Origin: Artemia franciscana
Lineage: Eukaryota > Arthropoda > Branchiopoda > Anostraca > Artemiidae
DNA length: 64,000 nucleotides
Assembly: GCF_032884065.1 (NCBI RefSeq)
Contig: NC_088880.1
Location: 33,792,008-33,856,007 of the forward strand
Direction of reading: 5' to 3'
Shown here: piece by piece, positions 40,301 through 50,249 of the stretch
Layout of the letters: each line of letters opens with the position of its first letter
How positions within the stretch are numbered: the first letter of the stretch is position 1
The notes under the pieces: model-generated
Seen by the model: only the letters and a program-made list of their open reading frames with translations
Databases searched by the model: none
Told to the model about the DNA's origin: nothing
Made by a program: the position numbers and the translations under genes

Positions 40301-43239
40301 CTTGTTGTGTGCTGATTTTTATTCGTTAAACTTGTTTCATCTTGATTTTTTCAGCGTGAAACTTGTACCTTGATTTTTCTCCTTGTGAAACTAATTTTGT
40401 TCATGGAACTTGTTGCCTGTTGATTGTGATCGTGGACCTCATGGAACTTGTTGTATGCCAATTTTTGTTCCTGAAACTTGTAGCTTGTTGATTTCTCTTC
40501 GTAAGATTTGTACATTGTTTTTCTCCACGTGAAAACGATTTTATTAATAGAAATTATTGTGTGCTGATCAAATTTTTGTTTTAAAAACTTATTGCATCTT
40601 GATTTTTTTTTTGAAATTCGTACATCGATTTTTCTCTTCGTGGAATTTATTTTGTTTTTTGAACTTGTTGTGTGCTGATATCTGTTCGTGGAACTTGTCG
40701 CTTTATGATTTTTCTTCGTGAAACTAGTTGCATGCTCATTTTTCTTTTCGTGAAACTTGGATATTGATTTTTTTTCCCTTGTGAAACTGATTTTGTTCAT
40801 GGAATTATGTTTCGTGCTGAGTTTTAGCTTGCTGAACTTGCTGCGTGGGGATTTTTTGTCACTGAAACTTGTTATATGTTGATTTTTCTCTTCGTGAAAC
40901 TTGTATATTGATTTTTTCTCCTCATGAAACTGATTTTGTTCATTAAGCTTATTTCTTGCTTATTTTTGTTCGTGGACCTTGCTGCTTGCTGAGTTTTGTT
41001 CTCAAAACTTGCTGCATAATAATTTTTCTCGTTGTTAAACTAGGAAAAATCAATGTACATATTTCATGAGCAAAAATTCAGCACGCAGTAAGTTACACGA
41101 ACAAATCATCAGCACGCACAAAATTCCATGAACAATATGAGTTTCACAAGGAAAAAATCAATGTACAAGTTTCACAAAGAGAAAAATCAATATACAAAAA
41201 GTTCCACGAAGAAAAATCCACACGCAACAAGTTCCAGGCACAAATAAGTTTTATGAGGAGAAAAATCAATGTACAAAAAGAGAAAAATCAAGATTTAAAA
41301 AGTTTCACAAACAAAAATCAGCACGCAATAAGTTCCATGAACAAAATATCTTTCAAGAGTAGGAAAAATAAATTTACAAGTTTCACGAAGAGAAAAAACA
41401 ACATGCAACAAGCTTAAAAAGAATCAACACAAAATAGGTTCCGCGAATATAAGTCAGCATACGACAAGTTCAATGATACAAATCAGTTTCACGATGAGAA
41501 AAATAAGTATACAAGTTTTATGAAGAGAAAAATCAGAGAGCAAAAAGTTTCGCGAATGAAAATCAGCAAGCAACAATTTCTACCAACAAAAATCATTACC
41601 CAACAAGTATTTAACAAGTTTTACGGACAAAAAACAGCACGCAATAAGTTCCATGAACAAAATTGCTTTCAAGAGGAGGAAAAATAAATTTACAAGTTTC
41701 ACGAAGAGAAAAAACAACATGCAACAAGTTTAAACAAAATAATCACACAATAGGTTCCGCGAATATAAGTCAGCACACGACAATTTCAATGATACAAATC
41801 AGTTTCACGATGAGAAAAAAAGTATATAAGTCTTATGAAGAGAAAAATCAGAGGGCAAAGAGTTTCGCGAATGAAAATCAGCAAGCAACAATTTCTACGA
41901 ACAAAAATCATTACCCAACAAGTTCCACGAACAAAATCAGTTTCATGAGGGAAAAAGTCAATATTAAACTTTAAAAAGAGAAAAATCAACATGCAACAAG
42001 TCTCGCGAACAAAAATCAGTGCAAAGCATGTTCCACGGACAAAAATTAAAACACAGAAATTTCCATGAACAAAATCAATTTCACAAGGAGATAAATCAAT
42101 GTGCAAGTTTCATAAAGATAAAATCAATCAAAATGCAAGAAGTTTCACGAGTGAAAATTCGCAAGCAGGAAGTTTTATGAACAAAACTCAGCAAAATAAA
42201 AGTTCCATGAACAACGTCAGTTTCACAAGGAGAGAAAAAATCAATGCACGCTGCAGCATGCTGCAAGATCCGTGAACAAAATCAGCTTCACAATCAGAAA
42301 AATTGACGTAAAAATTTCATGAAGAGAAAAATCAACATGCAACTAAATCAACACGCAACAAGTTTCACGAACAAAATCAGTTAACGAGGAGACAAATCTG
42401 TGGAAAAGTTTCACGAAGAGAAAAATCAGCATGCAACAAGTTTACGAACAAAAATCAGCAGGCTACGAGTTCCATTAAAGAAATCATTATCACCAGGACA
42501 AAAATCAACGTACAAGTTTCAGGAGGAGAAAAATCAACAGGCACGAGTTCCAGAGACAAAATTAGTTTCACCAGTAGAAAAATAAATGTAAAAGTTTCAA
42601 GAAGAGAAAAATCGACATGCAAAAGGTTTCAAAATCAAAAATCCGCACGCAACAAGTTCCACAAATAAAATCATAGAACTTTATCTTATGAATAAAATTC
42701 GTTTCACACGGAGAAAAATCAATTTACAAATTTTCAAGCAGAGAAACATCAACATGCAACATGCAGTGTCTCAAACAAATATGAGCACAATACAAGTTCC
42801 ACGGTCAAGAATCACCACGCAACGAGTTCCATGAACAAATTCAGTCTCCTGAGGAGAAAAATAAATGTACAATATTCATAGAGAGAAATATCAATCAATA
42901 ATAGTTTCAACTAACAAAATTCAGCACACAACAAGTTCCATGAACAAAATCAGTTTCACGAGTTGAAAAGTCAATATACAAGTTTCATAACGTCTAAAAA
43001 TAAACTTGAGAGAAAGAGAGAGAGAGAAAGAGAAACAGATACAAACACAGAAATTCAGGAGCACAAATACACAAAGACAGACAAGGGGACAAGCAAACGC
43101 CCACTCAGATACATAGGCACAGAGAGTGAGAGTGAGTGAGAGAGAGAGAGAAAAAAACACATACAAACACACACAGAGTCGGACCTGCAAACCCACAGAG
43201 ACAAGCAAACATGCTGCTCAGACACAAACAATACGCATG

Positions 43240-43317
<78 letters not shown>

Positions 43318-43944
43318 TATTGACAAGCAATCAGCCACTGCTTGTCCCCGAGTCAGTCTTTGTATTTTTGTGGGCCTGACTCTGTGTGTTTGTATGTGTT
43401 TATTTTTTTTTCTCTCTATCTCTCTTTCTGTCTATATGTCTCTCTCTTACTCATTCTTTCTTTCTCATTCTCTCTCTCTCTCATTTTTTCTCTCTATCTC
43501 TCTCTCTCTCCCTCCCTCCCTCTCTCTTTCTCTCTCTCTCATGCTTTCTCCCTCCCTCTCTCTCTCTCTCGCTCTCTTTCTCTGTGGCTATGGGTCTGAG
43601 CGGGTGTTTCATTGTCCCTGTGTCTGTCTATTTGTACTTATATGTCTCACTCTATGTGTTTATAGATCTTTCTCTCTCTCTCTCTCTCTCTCTTTTTCTC
43701 TCTCTCACTCTTTTTGCCTCTCTGAATGTCTGTTCCTTTGTCTCTTTCTCGCTCTCCCCCTTTGCCTGTGTGTCTGAGCGGTTTGTTTCATGTTTTTGTG
43801 TCTGTCTTTGTGTTTTTGTATGTCTAACTCATTGTATTCGTATATTTTTTTGCCTCTCTTATTTTTTGTGTCTGTGTGTCTGAGCAGGTGTTTCCGGGTT
43901 TCTCTTTGTGTTTCTGTTTGTCTGAATCTGTGTGTTTGCATCTG

Positions 43945-43981
<37 letters not shown>

Positions 43982-46900
43982 TTGCCCATATATCTGAGCG
44001 GCTGTTTGCTTGTCTCATGTCTTTCTTTGTGTGTTTGTATTTCTGAGCGGTTGTTTTTGAGCTGGTGGTAGCGTCTATGTCTGACTGAATCTTGATAAAT
44101 TCTCACTTCATGTGTCTCTAACACTGAAAAGAATCAGATTCATATCTCAAGACTCTGTAAAAAGAAACTAATTTACCTATTCCAGACTTATGAGCAGGTA
44201 GTAGTGTATTTGTCTGATTGAATTTTGATAAATTCCACACTTTATATGTCTCTTCCTATAAAAAAAATCTGATTCATCTCTCCCACACTTTGGTAAAAAC
44301 TTTATCCATATATTTCAGAATCTAGTATACTACTTGTGAACATGTAGAGGTGTATCCGTCTGATTGACTCTTGAAAAATTCCCATTTCATATGTCTCTAA
44401 CTATAGAAAGAATCCGATTCGTATCTCTCACACTTGGGTCAATAAGTAGTTCACCTATTTCAGAACCTAGTATACCCCCTTGAGAGCAGGTAGTAGTGTA
44501 TGTATCTGATTGAATTTTAAAACCATTCCCATTTAATATGTCCCCAACACCAAAACGAATCCAATTAATCCCTCTGGTAAAAACCTAATTCACCTATTTC
44601 AGCCTCTAGTATACCACTTGCGAGCAGGTAGTGGTATATGCGTCTGATTGAATCTTGAAAAAAATCAGATTCATCTCTCCCAGACTCTGGTAAAAACCTT
44701 ATCCATATATTTCAGAATCTAGTATACTACTTGTGAGGAGGTAGTGGTGTATGCGTCTGATTGAATCTTGAAAAATTATCACTTCATATGTCTCTAACTA
44801 TGAAAAGAATCCGATTCGTATCTCTCAGACTTTGGTCAATAACTAAATCACCTACTTCAGAATCTAGTATACCCCCTTGTGAGCAGGTAGTAGTGTATGT
44901 GTCTGATTGAATCTTCATAAATTCCAACCTCATGTGTCTCTAACTCTAAAAGGAATCCGGTTCATCTGTCTCAGATTCTGGTAAAACCCTAATTCACCTA
45001 TTTCAGACTCTAGTATACCACTCCTGAGCTGAAAGTAGTGGCTGCGTCTGACTGAGTCATGATAAATTCACACTTCGTATGTTTTCACTCTAAAAAGAAT
45101 CCAAATTGTCTCTCTCAGACTTTGGTAAAAACCTAATTCACCTGTTTCGGACTCTTGTCTCTAACTGTTAAAAGAATCCAATTCGTCTCTCTCAGACTTT
45201 GTTAAAAAAATCAAATTCACCTGTTTCAGACTATAGTGTACAACTGTTCTCACCTAGTGAGCAGGTAGTAGCGTATGTGTCTGATTGAATCTTGATAAAT
45301 TCCCACTTCATATGTCTCTAACTCTAAAAAGAATCCGGTTCAACTCTCTCAGATTCTGGTAAAAACCTAATTCACCTATTTCAGACTCTACTATACCACT
45401 CCTGAGCTGAAATTAGTGTATGTTTCTGATTAAACCATGATAAGTTTACATTTATTTGTCTCTTAATCTAAAAAAAATATAATTCGGCTCTCTCAGACTT
45501 TGGTAAAAACTTAATTCACCTATTTCAGACTCGAGTATACCCCTCCTGAGCTGAAATTAGTGTATTTTTTTGATTGAATCATGAAAGGTTTACATTTATT
45601 TGTTTCTAACTCTAAAAAAATATGATTCATCCCTCTCATACTCTGGTAAAAAGCTAATTTACCTATTTCAGACTCTGGTATACCACTTGTGAGCTGATAG
45701 TAGTGGCTGCTTCTGACTGAGTCAGGATAAATTCACACCTCATATATTTTTAAGTCTAAAAAGCATCCAAATTGTCCCTCAGACTTTGGTAAAAACATAG
45801 TTAACGTATTTTAGACTCTTGTATGCTACTTATGAGCAGGTAGTGTGCATGTGTCTGATTGAATCTTGATAAATTTCCGCTTCATTTGTCTTTATATGTA
45901 AAAATAATCCGACTCATCTCTCTCAGACTTTGATAAAAGCATAATTCACGTGTTTCAGACTATAGTATACCACTTGTGAGTAGGTAGTAGTTAATGTGTC
46001 TGATTGAATCATGATAAGTTCCCACTTCATATGTCTCTAACTGTAAAAAGAATCCGATTCATCTCTCTCAGACTTTGGTAAAACCCTAATTAACCTATTT
46101 CAGACTCTAGTATACCAATTGTGAGCAGGTAGCAGTGTATGTGTCTGATTGAATCTTGGTAAATTTCCACTTCATGTGTGTCTAACTCTAAAAATAATCC
46201 GTTTCGTCTATCTCAGATTCTGGTAAAAATTTTATTCACCTATTTCAGGCTCTACTGTACCACTCCTGAGCTGGAAGTAGTGTATATTTCTGACTAAATC
46301 ATTATAAATTCACATTTCATTCACATTTTGTCTCTGTCTCTAAAACAATTTTAAAAAATAAAAAAAATTAAATTTGTCTCTTGTCTCTGCCTGTAACTCT
46401 AAAAAAGAATCCACTTCGTATCTCTAAGACTTTGGTAAAAATCTAATTAACCTATTTAAGACTCTATTATACCACTTGTGAGCAGGTAGTAGTGTGTGTG
46501 TGTGTGTCTGCTTGAATATTGATAAATTCCCATATCACGTGTCTCTAACTCTAAAAACAATCCGATTCATCACTTTCAGACTTTGGTCAAAACCAAGCTC
46601 ACCTATTTCAGACTCTAGTATACTAATTGTGAGCCCGTAGTAGTATCTTCATCGAGTTTTGTGCAAAAGAGGGCAGAAAACATTTTGAACCACACCTTTG
46701 ATTCAAGAATACGTATCTTCAGTGAGCTTTGTGCAAAACAAAACTCAAAATCAAACTTTATGCAAAACAGAGCACAAAACACTTTGAATAGCACGTTTGA
46801 TTCAAAGAAACGTATCTTTATTCGAGCTTTGTGAAAACAGAGCATAAAACATTTTGAACCACACATTTAATTCAAAGAAACGTATCTTCATCGATCTTTA

Positions 46901-48835
46901 TGTAAAACAGAGTGCAAAACATTTTGAACCAGCTTCTTTTAAAATTCCAGAAAAATCTAAAAAAATTTAAGTCCCGAAAATTCTAAGTAAAAACAAATGG
47001 GACAGGGAGGGGGAAGTCATGGGAGGCTAATTGGAGGCCCCTTGGAGGTGGTACATGGTTGACTATAAGTTCCCTCTACAAAATTCTATTAGATTTAGGT
47101 TCTTTGGGGAACGGTTTACTATACATGTTTAAATCGTCAATATACGTAGCCTATTTCAACTTTCTTTGTTAATTTTGGAAAATAAGATTCCGGTTGGGTC
47201 ATACTAATGGTATATCTCTTGTAGTGTGGTCATGTAAGTAGGTCACTGACTCAAATTTCGCTGTAATACGGTCGTACTAATTATGTGCTTGTAGGAGTAA
47301 TTGGGGCACCACTACTGGTATTGCAGTAGTGCTGACTTAGCATAGAGCGATATGGGCACAACGCATTATTATTTTTTTTACTACTAAGGAACAACACATT
47401 TTTCTGGGGATGTTCTCCAGTGGTTGCAATTGCATTTCAAATTCGAAGTATAAAGCGATATGTTTTTTCAGTTTTATCCAGAGATCTTTAGAATTTTCTG
47501 AAAAAATTTGTACATCAAACTATGTTGTTATCAGGTAGGTTAAAGTTATTTGGTCAATGTTCCTATTACCTGAACAATTGTTTAGGGGTCATGAAACTAT
47601 TGTTAGTAGATGCATTTTGACTTTTTGAAAATCTTTTCTCTCTTGCAAAACTACCGCAAACTCAACGTTATGGAGCTATTCCGGCCCAAATATCCTGTAT
47701 TTACACATATAGAATTGCAATCGTTTTCGTTGATCGAATATTTGAAATCGCGAATCCGTAATAGTTTAGAAACAAATTTGGGCTATATATTTGCACATCA
47801 GGGGGGTGGGGGTAAAGCATAGGATATATTAAATACGTAAACTAACCATTGCTGTATACAATATATGCTATGCTTTACCCCCTCCCCCTAATGTGCAAAT
47901 ATGTAATAACTCCATAACGGTGAGTTTGCGGTAATTTTGCAAGAGAGAATGATTATCAAAAAGTCAAAATGCATCTATTAACAATAGTTTCATGACCCTA
48001 AACAATTGTTCAGGTAATAGGAACATTGACCGTTATTTTGACTTAAGATATCGTCTCTTTTTGGTTACAATCTGTTTTTTAAAACTTATAAAGTGCAATA
48101 ATTTGAGCTCAGTGCTCAAATCCAGAAGGACTTTCTGCACACCAGACTGGATTCTTTTTCATGTCTATCTAACACTCCACTTCTCAGAATCTTGGAGCTT
48201 TCTGTCGCAAATATCAGACAAGGAAAGCTAGGCGAGCTTTGCTAAAGAGTTCGCGAATAAGGCGTAGACTTGATTTTCATGTTGTAGACTTTAGCCTAAA
48301 CATGGCTTGAGGTCAATGCCTCCAGTCCTCAACACCTTGAGTGTACGCAATCCAACATGCTCAACCCTTTGGGATTGATCTGGGACAAGGATGGAATACC
48401 ACATTTTAATTTTAGTGTTTTAGTCCATCACGCTAATTAAAGTATAGGTACTTTTCTCAAATGTATTTTCCTATAGTCAACTTGTTCAATAGATATAGTT
48501 CAATAGATATGTTTTTTTTCAAGGAAGAAGTAGAAACAATGTTGCAAGTATCAATCTTAGTAACTAAAATATAGGCAACCATAAAACAAGCTACAAATGC
48601 TAAGTATTATAAGTACATTTTTAAAAAAAAGTATCATTTTTCGAACTTGTTGTTGATTTTTTTAATCACAGAAGTTCTTGACTTGATAGTTTTGTTTTGT
48701 CACACGGAATTAATTTGTATTTTGACTCAATAACTAAAAGTAATATCCTCTATATACTTTAGTAATTATTTTAAATTACTATTTTAAAATATAACTTGAA
48801 AAAAAACTCACCCTAGTTAAGATTTGTTTAACCAT
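29909..48835 (-). CDS. Gene B: secreted Q/N/P-rich protein, paralogue of gene A
   Basis: Joined coding on the minus strand is 48835-48812, 36843-36759 and 30432-29909, giving 210 residues. Exon 1 supplies MVKQILTR, exon 2 the hydrophobic [13 protein letters not shown] and a good signal-peptidase site (CEAEA before NPVD). The mature protein has a charged start ([12 protein letters not shown]), then Gln/Asn/Leu-rich sequence with repeats [10 protein letters not shown] and NPVLNQLTA, then a Pro/Tyr region ending in CX4C. A segment [19 protein letters not shown] can be aligned with gene A's Tyr/Pro region. Intron phases (0, then 1 through Glu-Gly) match gene A. No named domain is visible. The 12-kb first intron is the least certain part; exons 2 and 3 stand on their own. 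Confidence 0.7.
31231..31339. repeat. (AT)n microsatellite
   Basis: About 109 bp, with two AAATAT interruptions at its left edge. Confidence 0.95.
31345..31530 (+). repeat. Dispersed repeat, copy 2 (pair with 9216-9400)
   Basis: Matches the copy at 9216 in the order CCAACTCTATACAT, CTACATTGTAGTTTATCT, GCTGATTATCAC and CTACTCAGACCAAGAAC. It begins right after an (AT)n array. Confidence 0.6.
32692..32876 (+). repeat. R3 repeat
   Basis: About 185 bp beginning TTTTTTCTGAGGGAAGTAAAG and ending GATTACAGAAAATTAGCGC. Copies in the same orientation are at 55205 and 59308, inverted ones at 60108 and 60640. Confidence 0.75.
33005..33105. repeat. AAATAAATATAATCGCATAA tandem repeat
   Basis: Four to five units of about 17-21 bp; the unit core TATAATCGCATAAA is conserved. 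Confidence 0.85.
33345..34780 (+). repeat. R2 repeat, 5'-truncated copy
   Basis: Colinear with 57040-58456 of the full copy: TATCAGAAAACCCTACTGTAG, CCAGTGGTCCTAGAATGTTG, the first foldback module (33960-34190), CTAGTTGCCTTTATAAGTAA, and the terminal foldback (34492-34770). It ends with the R2 3' signature AACTTG...TTTTTATTTAA. Confidence 0.8.
34492..34770. repeat. Terminal foldback module of R2 (~280 bp near-perfect hairpin)
   Basis: The left arm (AAGTTTTTTTTTTAACTGAA through GCTCTTTACGCTAAAG) is mirrored by the right arm (CTTTAGCGTAAAGAGC through TTCAGTTAAAAAAAACTT), with a loop of about 40 bases around TTACTGTTTTAAAAAG. Arms are about 115 bp each with few mismatches. The same hairpin closes the copies at 58170-58450 and 50262-50480. 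Confidence 0.85.
35370..36050 (-). mobile_element. tRNA-headed retroposon, copy 2 (inverted)
   Basis: Reverse complement of the element at 24540-25200. The head (about 36050-35890) reads GTTTTGTTGGTAGAGTGTTG, then AACTTCAAATCAGAG and TTTGATTCCTG, which resembles tRNA A and B boxes. The tail (about 35440-35370) carries GGGGTTGGAGAAGTGCA and GTTCTTGAACC. Confidence 0.6.
36143..36335 (+). repeat. Local direct duplication, copy 1
   Basis: GCTTTTAAATGTTGTTTGAATGAA through CCTGTGTAGGAGCAGAACCTGAACGGTAGTAAAAA is repeated at 36602-36745 with about 80% identity by eye. Copy 1 has an extra internal GAGCAAATTGTAGCGTT repeat. Confidence 0.7.
36400..36545 (+). mobile_element. tRNA-like head of the retroposon, partial copy
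   Basis: GGCGTGGCTCTGTTAGTAGAGTGTTGG and ACTACAAATCAGAGTGTCAAG match the head at 35890-36050 in opposite orientation. The A-box region is good; the B box (CAAGCATTAGATTAC) is eroded. No body follows. Confidence 0.5.
36602..36745 (+). repeat. Local direct duplication, copy 2
   Basis: Second copy of 36143-36335. Its right edge is about 13 bases from the donor of gene B exon 2, so the duplication carried in sequence next to a splice site. Confidence 0.65.
36759..36843 (-). CDS. Gene B exon 2 (signal peptide exon)
   Basis: The acceptor on the minus strand is TTTGTTTTTTCCAG. Twenty-eight codons from LSIGTC to SLKE follow in phase 0, then one G and the donor GTACAT. The exon has a hydrophobic core and an AEA cleavage motif, exactly parallel to gene A exon 2. 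It has no ATG, so exon 1 must supply one. Confidence 0.75.
37030..37440 (+). repeat. R2 repeat, middle segment
   Basis: Follows the R2 order from CAGATTCAGCTTACTGAAAA through CATTTGATCGGGAATCGAAA, CTAGTGCCCTTTATAAGTGG and CCTCCCACGCTCAC to the GGATCTTTCCATGGATGAATT tail. Neither end nor foldback module is present. Confidence 0.65.
37500..37790 (+). repeat. R5-type repeat unit
   Basis: Resembles the units tandemly arranged at 52741-54830: CATTTGATTGGAAATTGGAG, CTCCTCCCACGCCCTTTTTCC, GATAAAAGTTTTGAAACGGCCATTTT and CAAGGGCCCGGGGGCAGG. It is a single copy here, in the opposite orientation to the 52741-54830 units. Confidence 0.55.
38139..38340 (+). repeat. 28-bp tandem repeat, 7 units
   Basis: Units of about 28 bp start GTGTTACGTAATG and end GCACACGTGG or a variant. 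Spacing is regular (38141, 38170, 38198, 38226, 38254 and on) with one to six changes per unit. Confidence 0.85.
39400..41038 (-). repeat. ~30-bp minisatellite, left arm of giant inverted array
   Basis: Read on the minus strand the monomers are about 30 bp, such as AAAAATCAGCACGCAACAAG with TTCCACGAAC. They occur as a rough higher-order set in which one monomer carries AATGTACAAGTTTCACGAAG and another AATCAGTTTCACGAGG. Around 50 monomers are present. Because the period is a multiple of three, stop-free frames up to 149 codons (Lys, Ser, Thr, Asn rich) arise by chance. Confidence 0.88.
41039..42985 (+). repeat. ~30-bp minisatellite, right arm of giant inverted array
   Basis: The same monomers as the left arm but now on the plus strand, from a switch point at about 41040 (TGTTAAACTAGGAAAAATCA). 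About 60 monomers. An internal segment is duplicated: 41360-41610 and 41670-41910 share AACAACATGCAACAAG, ATAGGTTCCGCGAATATAAG and CAGCAAGCAACAATTTCTAC. Confidence 0.88.
42990..43330 (-). repeat. GA-rich inverted minisatellite, left arm, with (AG)n
   Basis: Units of (GA)n followed by CAGACACAAACA, ACAAGCAAAC and ACCCACAGAG-type sequence. A pure AG run occupies 43243-43313. It is the reverse complement of the CT-rich units at 43385-44060. Confidence 0.85.
43331..44062 (+). repeat. CT-rich inverted minisatellite, right arm
   Basis: Four to five units of CT runs followed by TGTGTGTCTGAGCGG, TGTTT, TTTGTGTTTTTGTATGTCTG and CTGTGTGTTTGTATCTG. Leu/Ser-rich frames over 200 codons are artefacts. The right edge grades into the 145-bp satellite. 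Confidence 0.85.
44063..46635 (+). repeat. ~145-bp satellite, about 17 units
   Basis: A typical unit runs GAGCAGGTAGTAGTGTATGT, GTCTGATTGAATCTTGATAA, ATTCCCACTTCATATGTCTC, CTCTCAGACTTTGGTAAAAA and CACCTATTTCAGACTCTAGT. Unit starts are at about 44195, 44345, 44489, 44627, 44740, 44884, 45032 and so on to 46632. Most spacings are 138-150 bp; a few of about 215-230 are partial insertions. All units are in direct orientation. Confidence 0.92.
46636..46940 (+). repeat. ~70-bp tandem repeat, 4 units
   Basis: Units begin CGTATCTTCATCGAG and carry TTTGTGCAAAACAGAGC, AAAACATTTTGAACCACAC and TTGATTCAAAGAAA. Starts are near 46640, 46712, 46812 and 46882; the third spacing has a partial internal duplication. 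It directly follows the satellite. Confidence 0.88.
47545..48036. repeat. ~490-bp foldback (inverted repeat)
   Basis: The outer arms (47547-47690 and 47900-48033) are near-perfect reverse complements: GTTCCTATTACCTGAACAAT, CATGAAACTATTGTTA and GCAAACTCAACGTTATGGAG each have their mirror. An inner pair (TTTGCACATCAGGGGGGTGG and CCCCCTCCCCCTAATGTGCAAA) extends it. A spacer of about 90 bp within the left half is unpaired. Confidence 0.85.
48812..48835 (-). CDS. Gene B exon 1 (start codon exon)
   Basis: On the minus strand ATGGTTAAACAAATCTTA then ACTAGG (M V K Q I L T R) is followed by GTGAGT, a near-consensus donor, in phase 0. This fits exon 2's phase exactly and gives a complete signal peptide: basic n-region, hydrophobic core, AEA cleavage site. 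The start context has G at -3 and G at +4. The distance to exon 2 (12 kb) is the main doubt. Confidence 0.62.
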
Positions 48836-49667
<832 letters not shown>

Positions 49668-49774
49668 TGAGCTAAATAAAATTTGAGAAATGAAAATTGA
49701 GCTAAATAAAACTAGCTATACAAAAAAAATGACAGTTTCAATCCAGCATGTCCTAGCTTTATCATACTAATGCA

Positions 49775-50235
49775 AATAACTAGTCACTGCAGCGCCATGC
49801 TGCTTGAGACCGACACAGCTGCGACCGCTCCTCCTCCATCCCAATATATTCAAAGCCTCCTATGTTACACCCTGCAAAGAAGTTTCCGTTACCATTATAG
49901 CTTTCATTACGACATCCTCCCACCTAATTCGGGGTCGACTTGCTTTCCGTTGAGCCCTAGACGGTCGGCCGTAAAAGACTATCTTTGGTAATCTGTCATC
50001 CTTCATTCGCGTAACGTATTCTAGCCATCTCAACATTCCTCTTTTTATAGCATAAAAAAGTGGGATTTAACCACAGTTTTTGCACAGCTTACTGTTTGAG
50101 GTACGGTCAGTCAGTCGGGTACCCAAGACAATCTTTAGATAATTTCGCTGGAAAATATCTAGCAAATCTTCCTCCGTCTTTCGGAGCGTCCACGCTTCAG
50201 AACCTTACTTGACCACTGTCATCACTGGATTCATT
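49775..50235 (-). pseudogene. Non-LTR retrotransposon ORF2 C-terminal fragment
   Basis: On the minus strand a single frame runs for about 140 codons with only two stops. It reads GSEAWTLRKTEEDLL, IFQRNYLKIVLGTRL, then RGMLRWLEYVTRMKDDRLPK, YGRPSRAQRKASRPRIRWED and EALNILGWRRSGRSCVGLK. YGSExWTL, GHVxRM-like, GRPxxRWED and WRRxxxSCVGLKQHG are typical of the region after the reverse-transcriptase domain in LINE ORF2 proteins. It is 5'-truncated. The frame is better preserved than in the other two fragments, so it is probably the youngest. Confidence 0.82.
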
Positions 50236-50249
50236 GGATTCATTAGTTT

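Larger units (their letters stand above)
36844..48811 (-). other. Gene B intron 1
   Basis: An inferred 12-kb phase-0 intron from GTGAGT at 48811 to CAG at 36844. It contains several satellite and inverted repeat arrays listed separately. Stretches without assigned features are 37850-38138, 38341-39395, 46945-47540 and 48040-48800. Confidence 0.55.

Noticed and set aside
39402-42106. ORFs of 60-149 codons, rich in Lys, Ser, Thr and Asn, across 39.4-42.6 kb on both strands
   Set aside because: They follow the ~30-bp minisatellite, whose period is a multiple of three and lacks stops in some frames. Open frames occur on both strands of the same repeat.
43136-43777. 213-codon ORF and overlapping Leu/Ser-rich frames
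   Set aside because: Produced by GA/CT runs and an inverted minisatellite; several frames are open at once.
46615-46866. 83-codon Phe/Cys-rich minus-strand ORF
   Set aside because: It is the translation of the ~70-bp tandem repeat.
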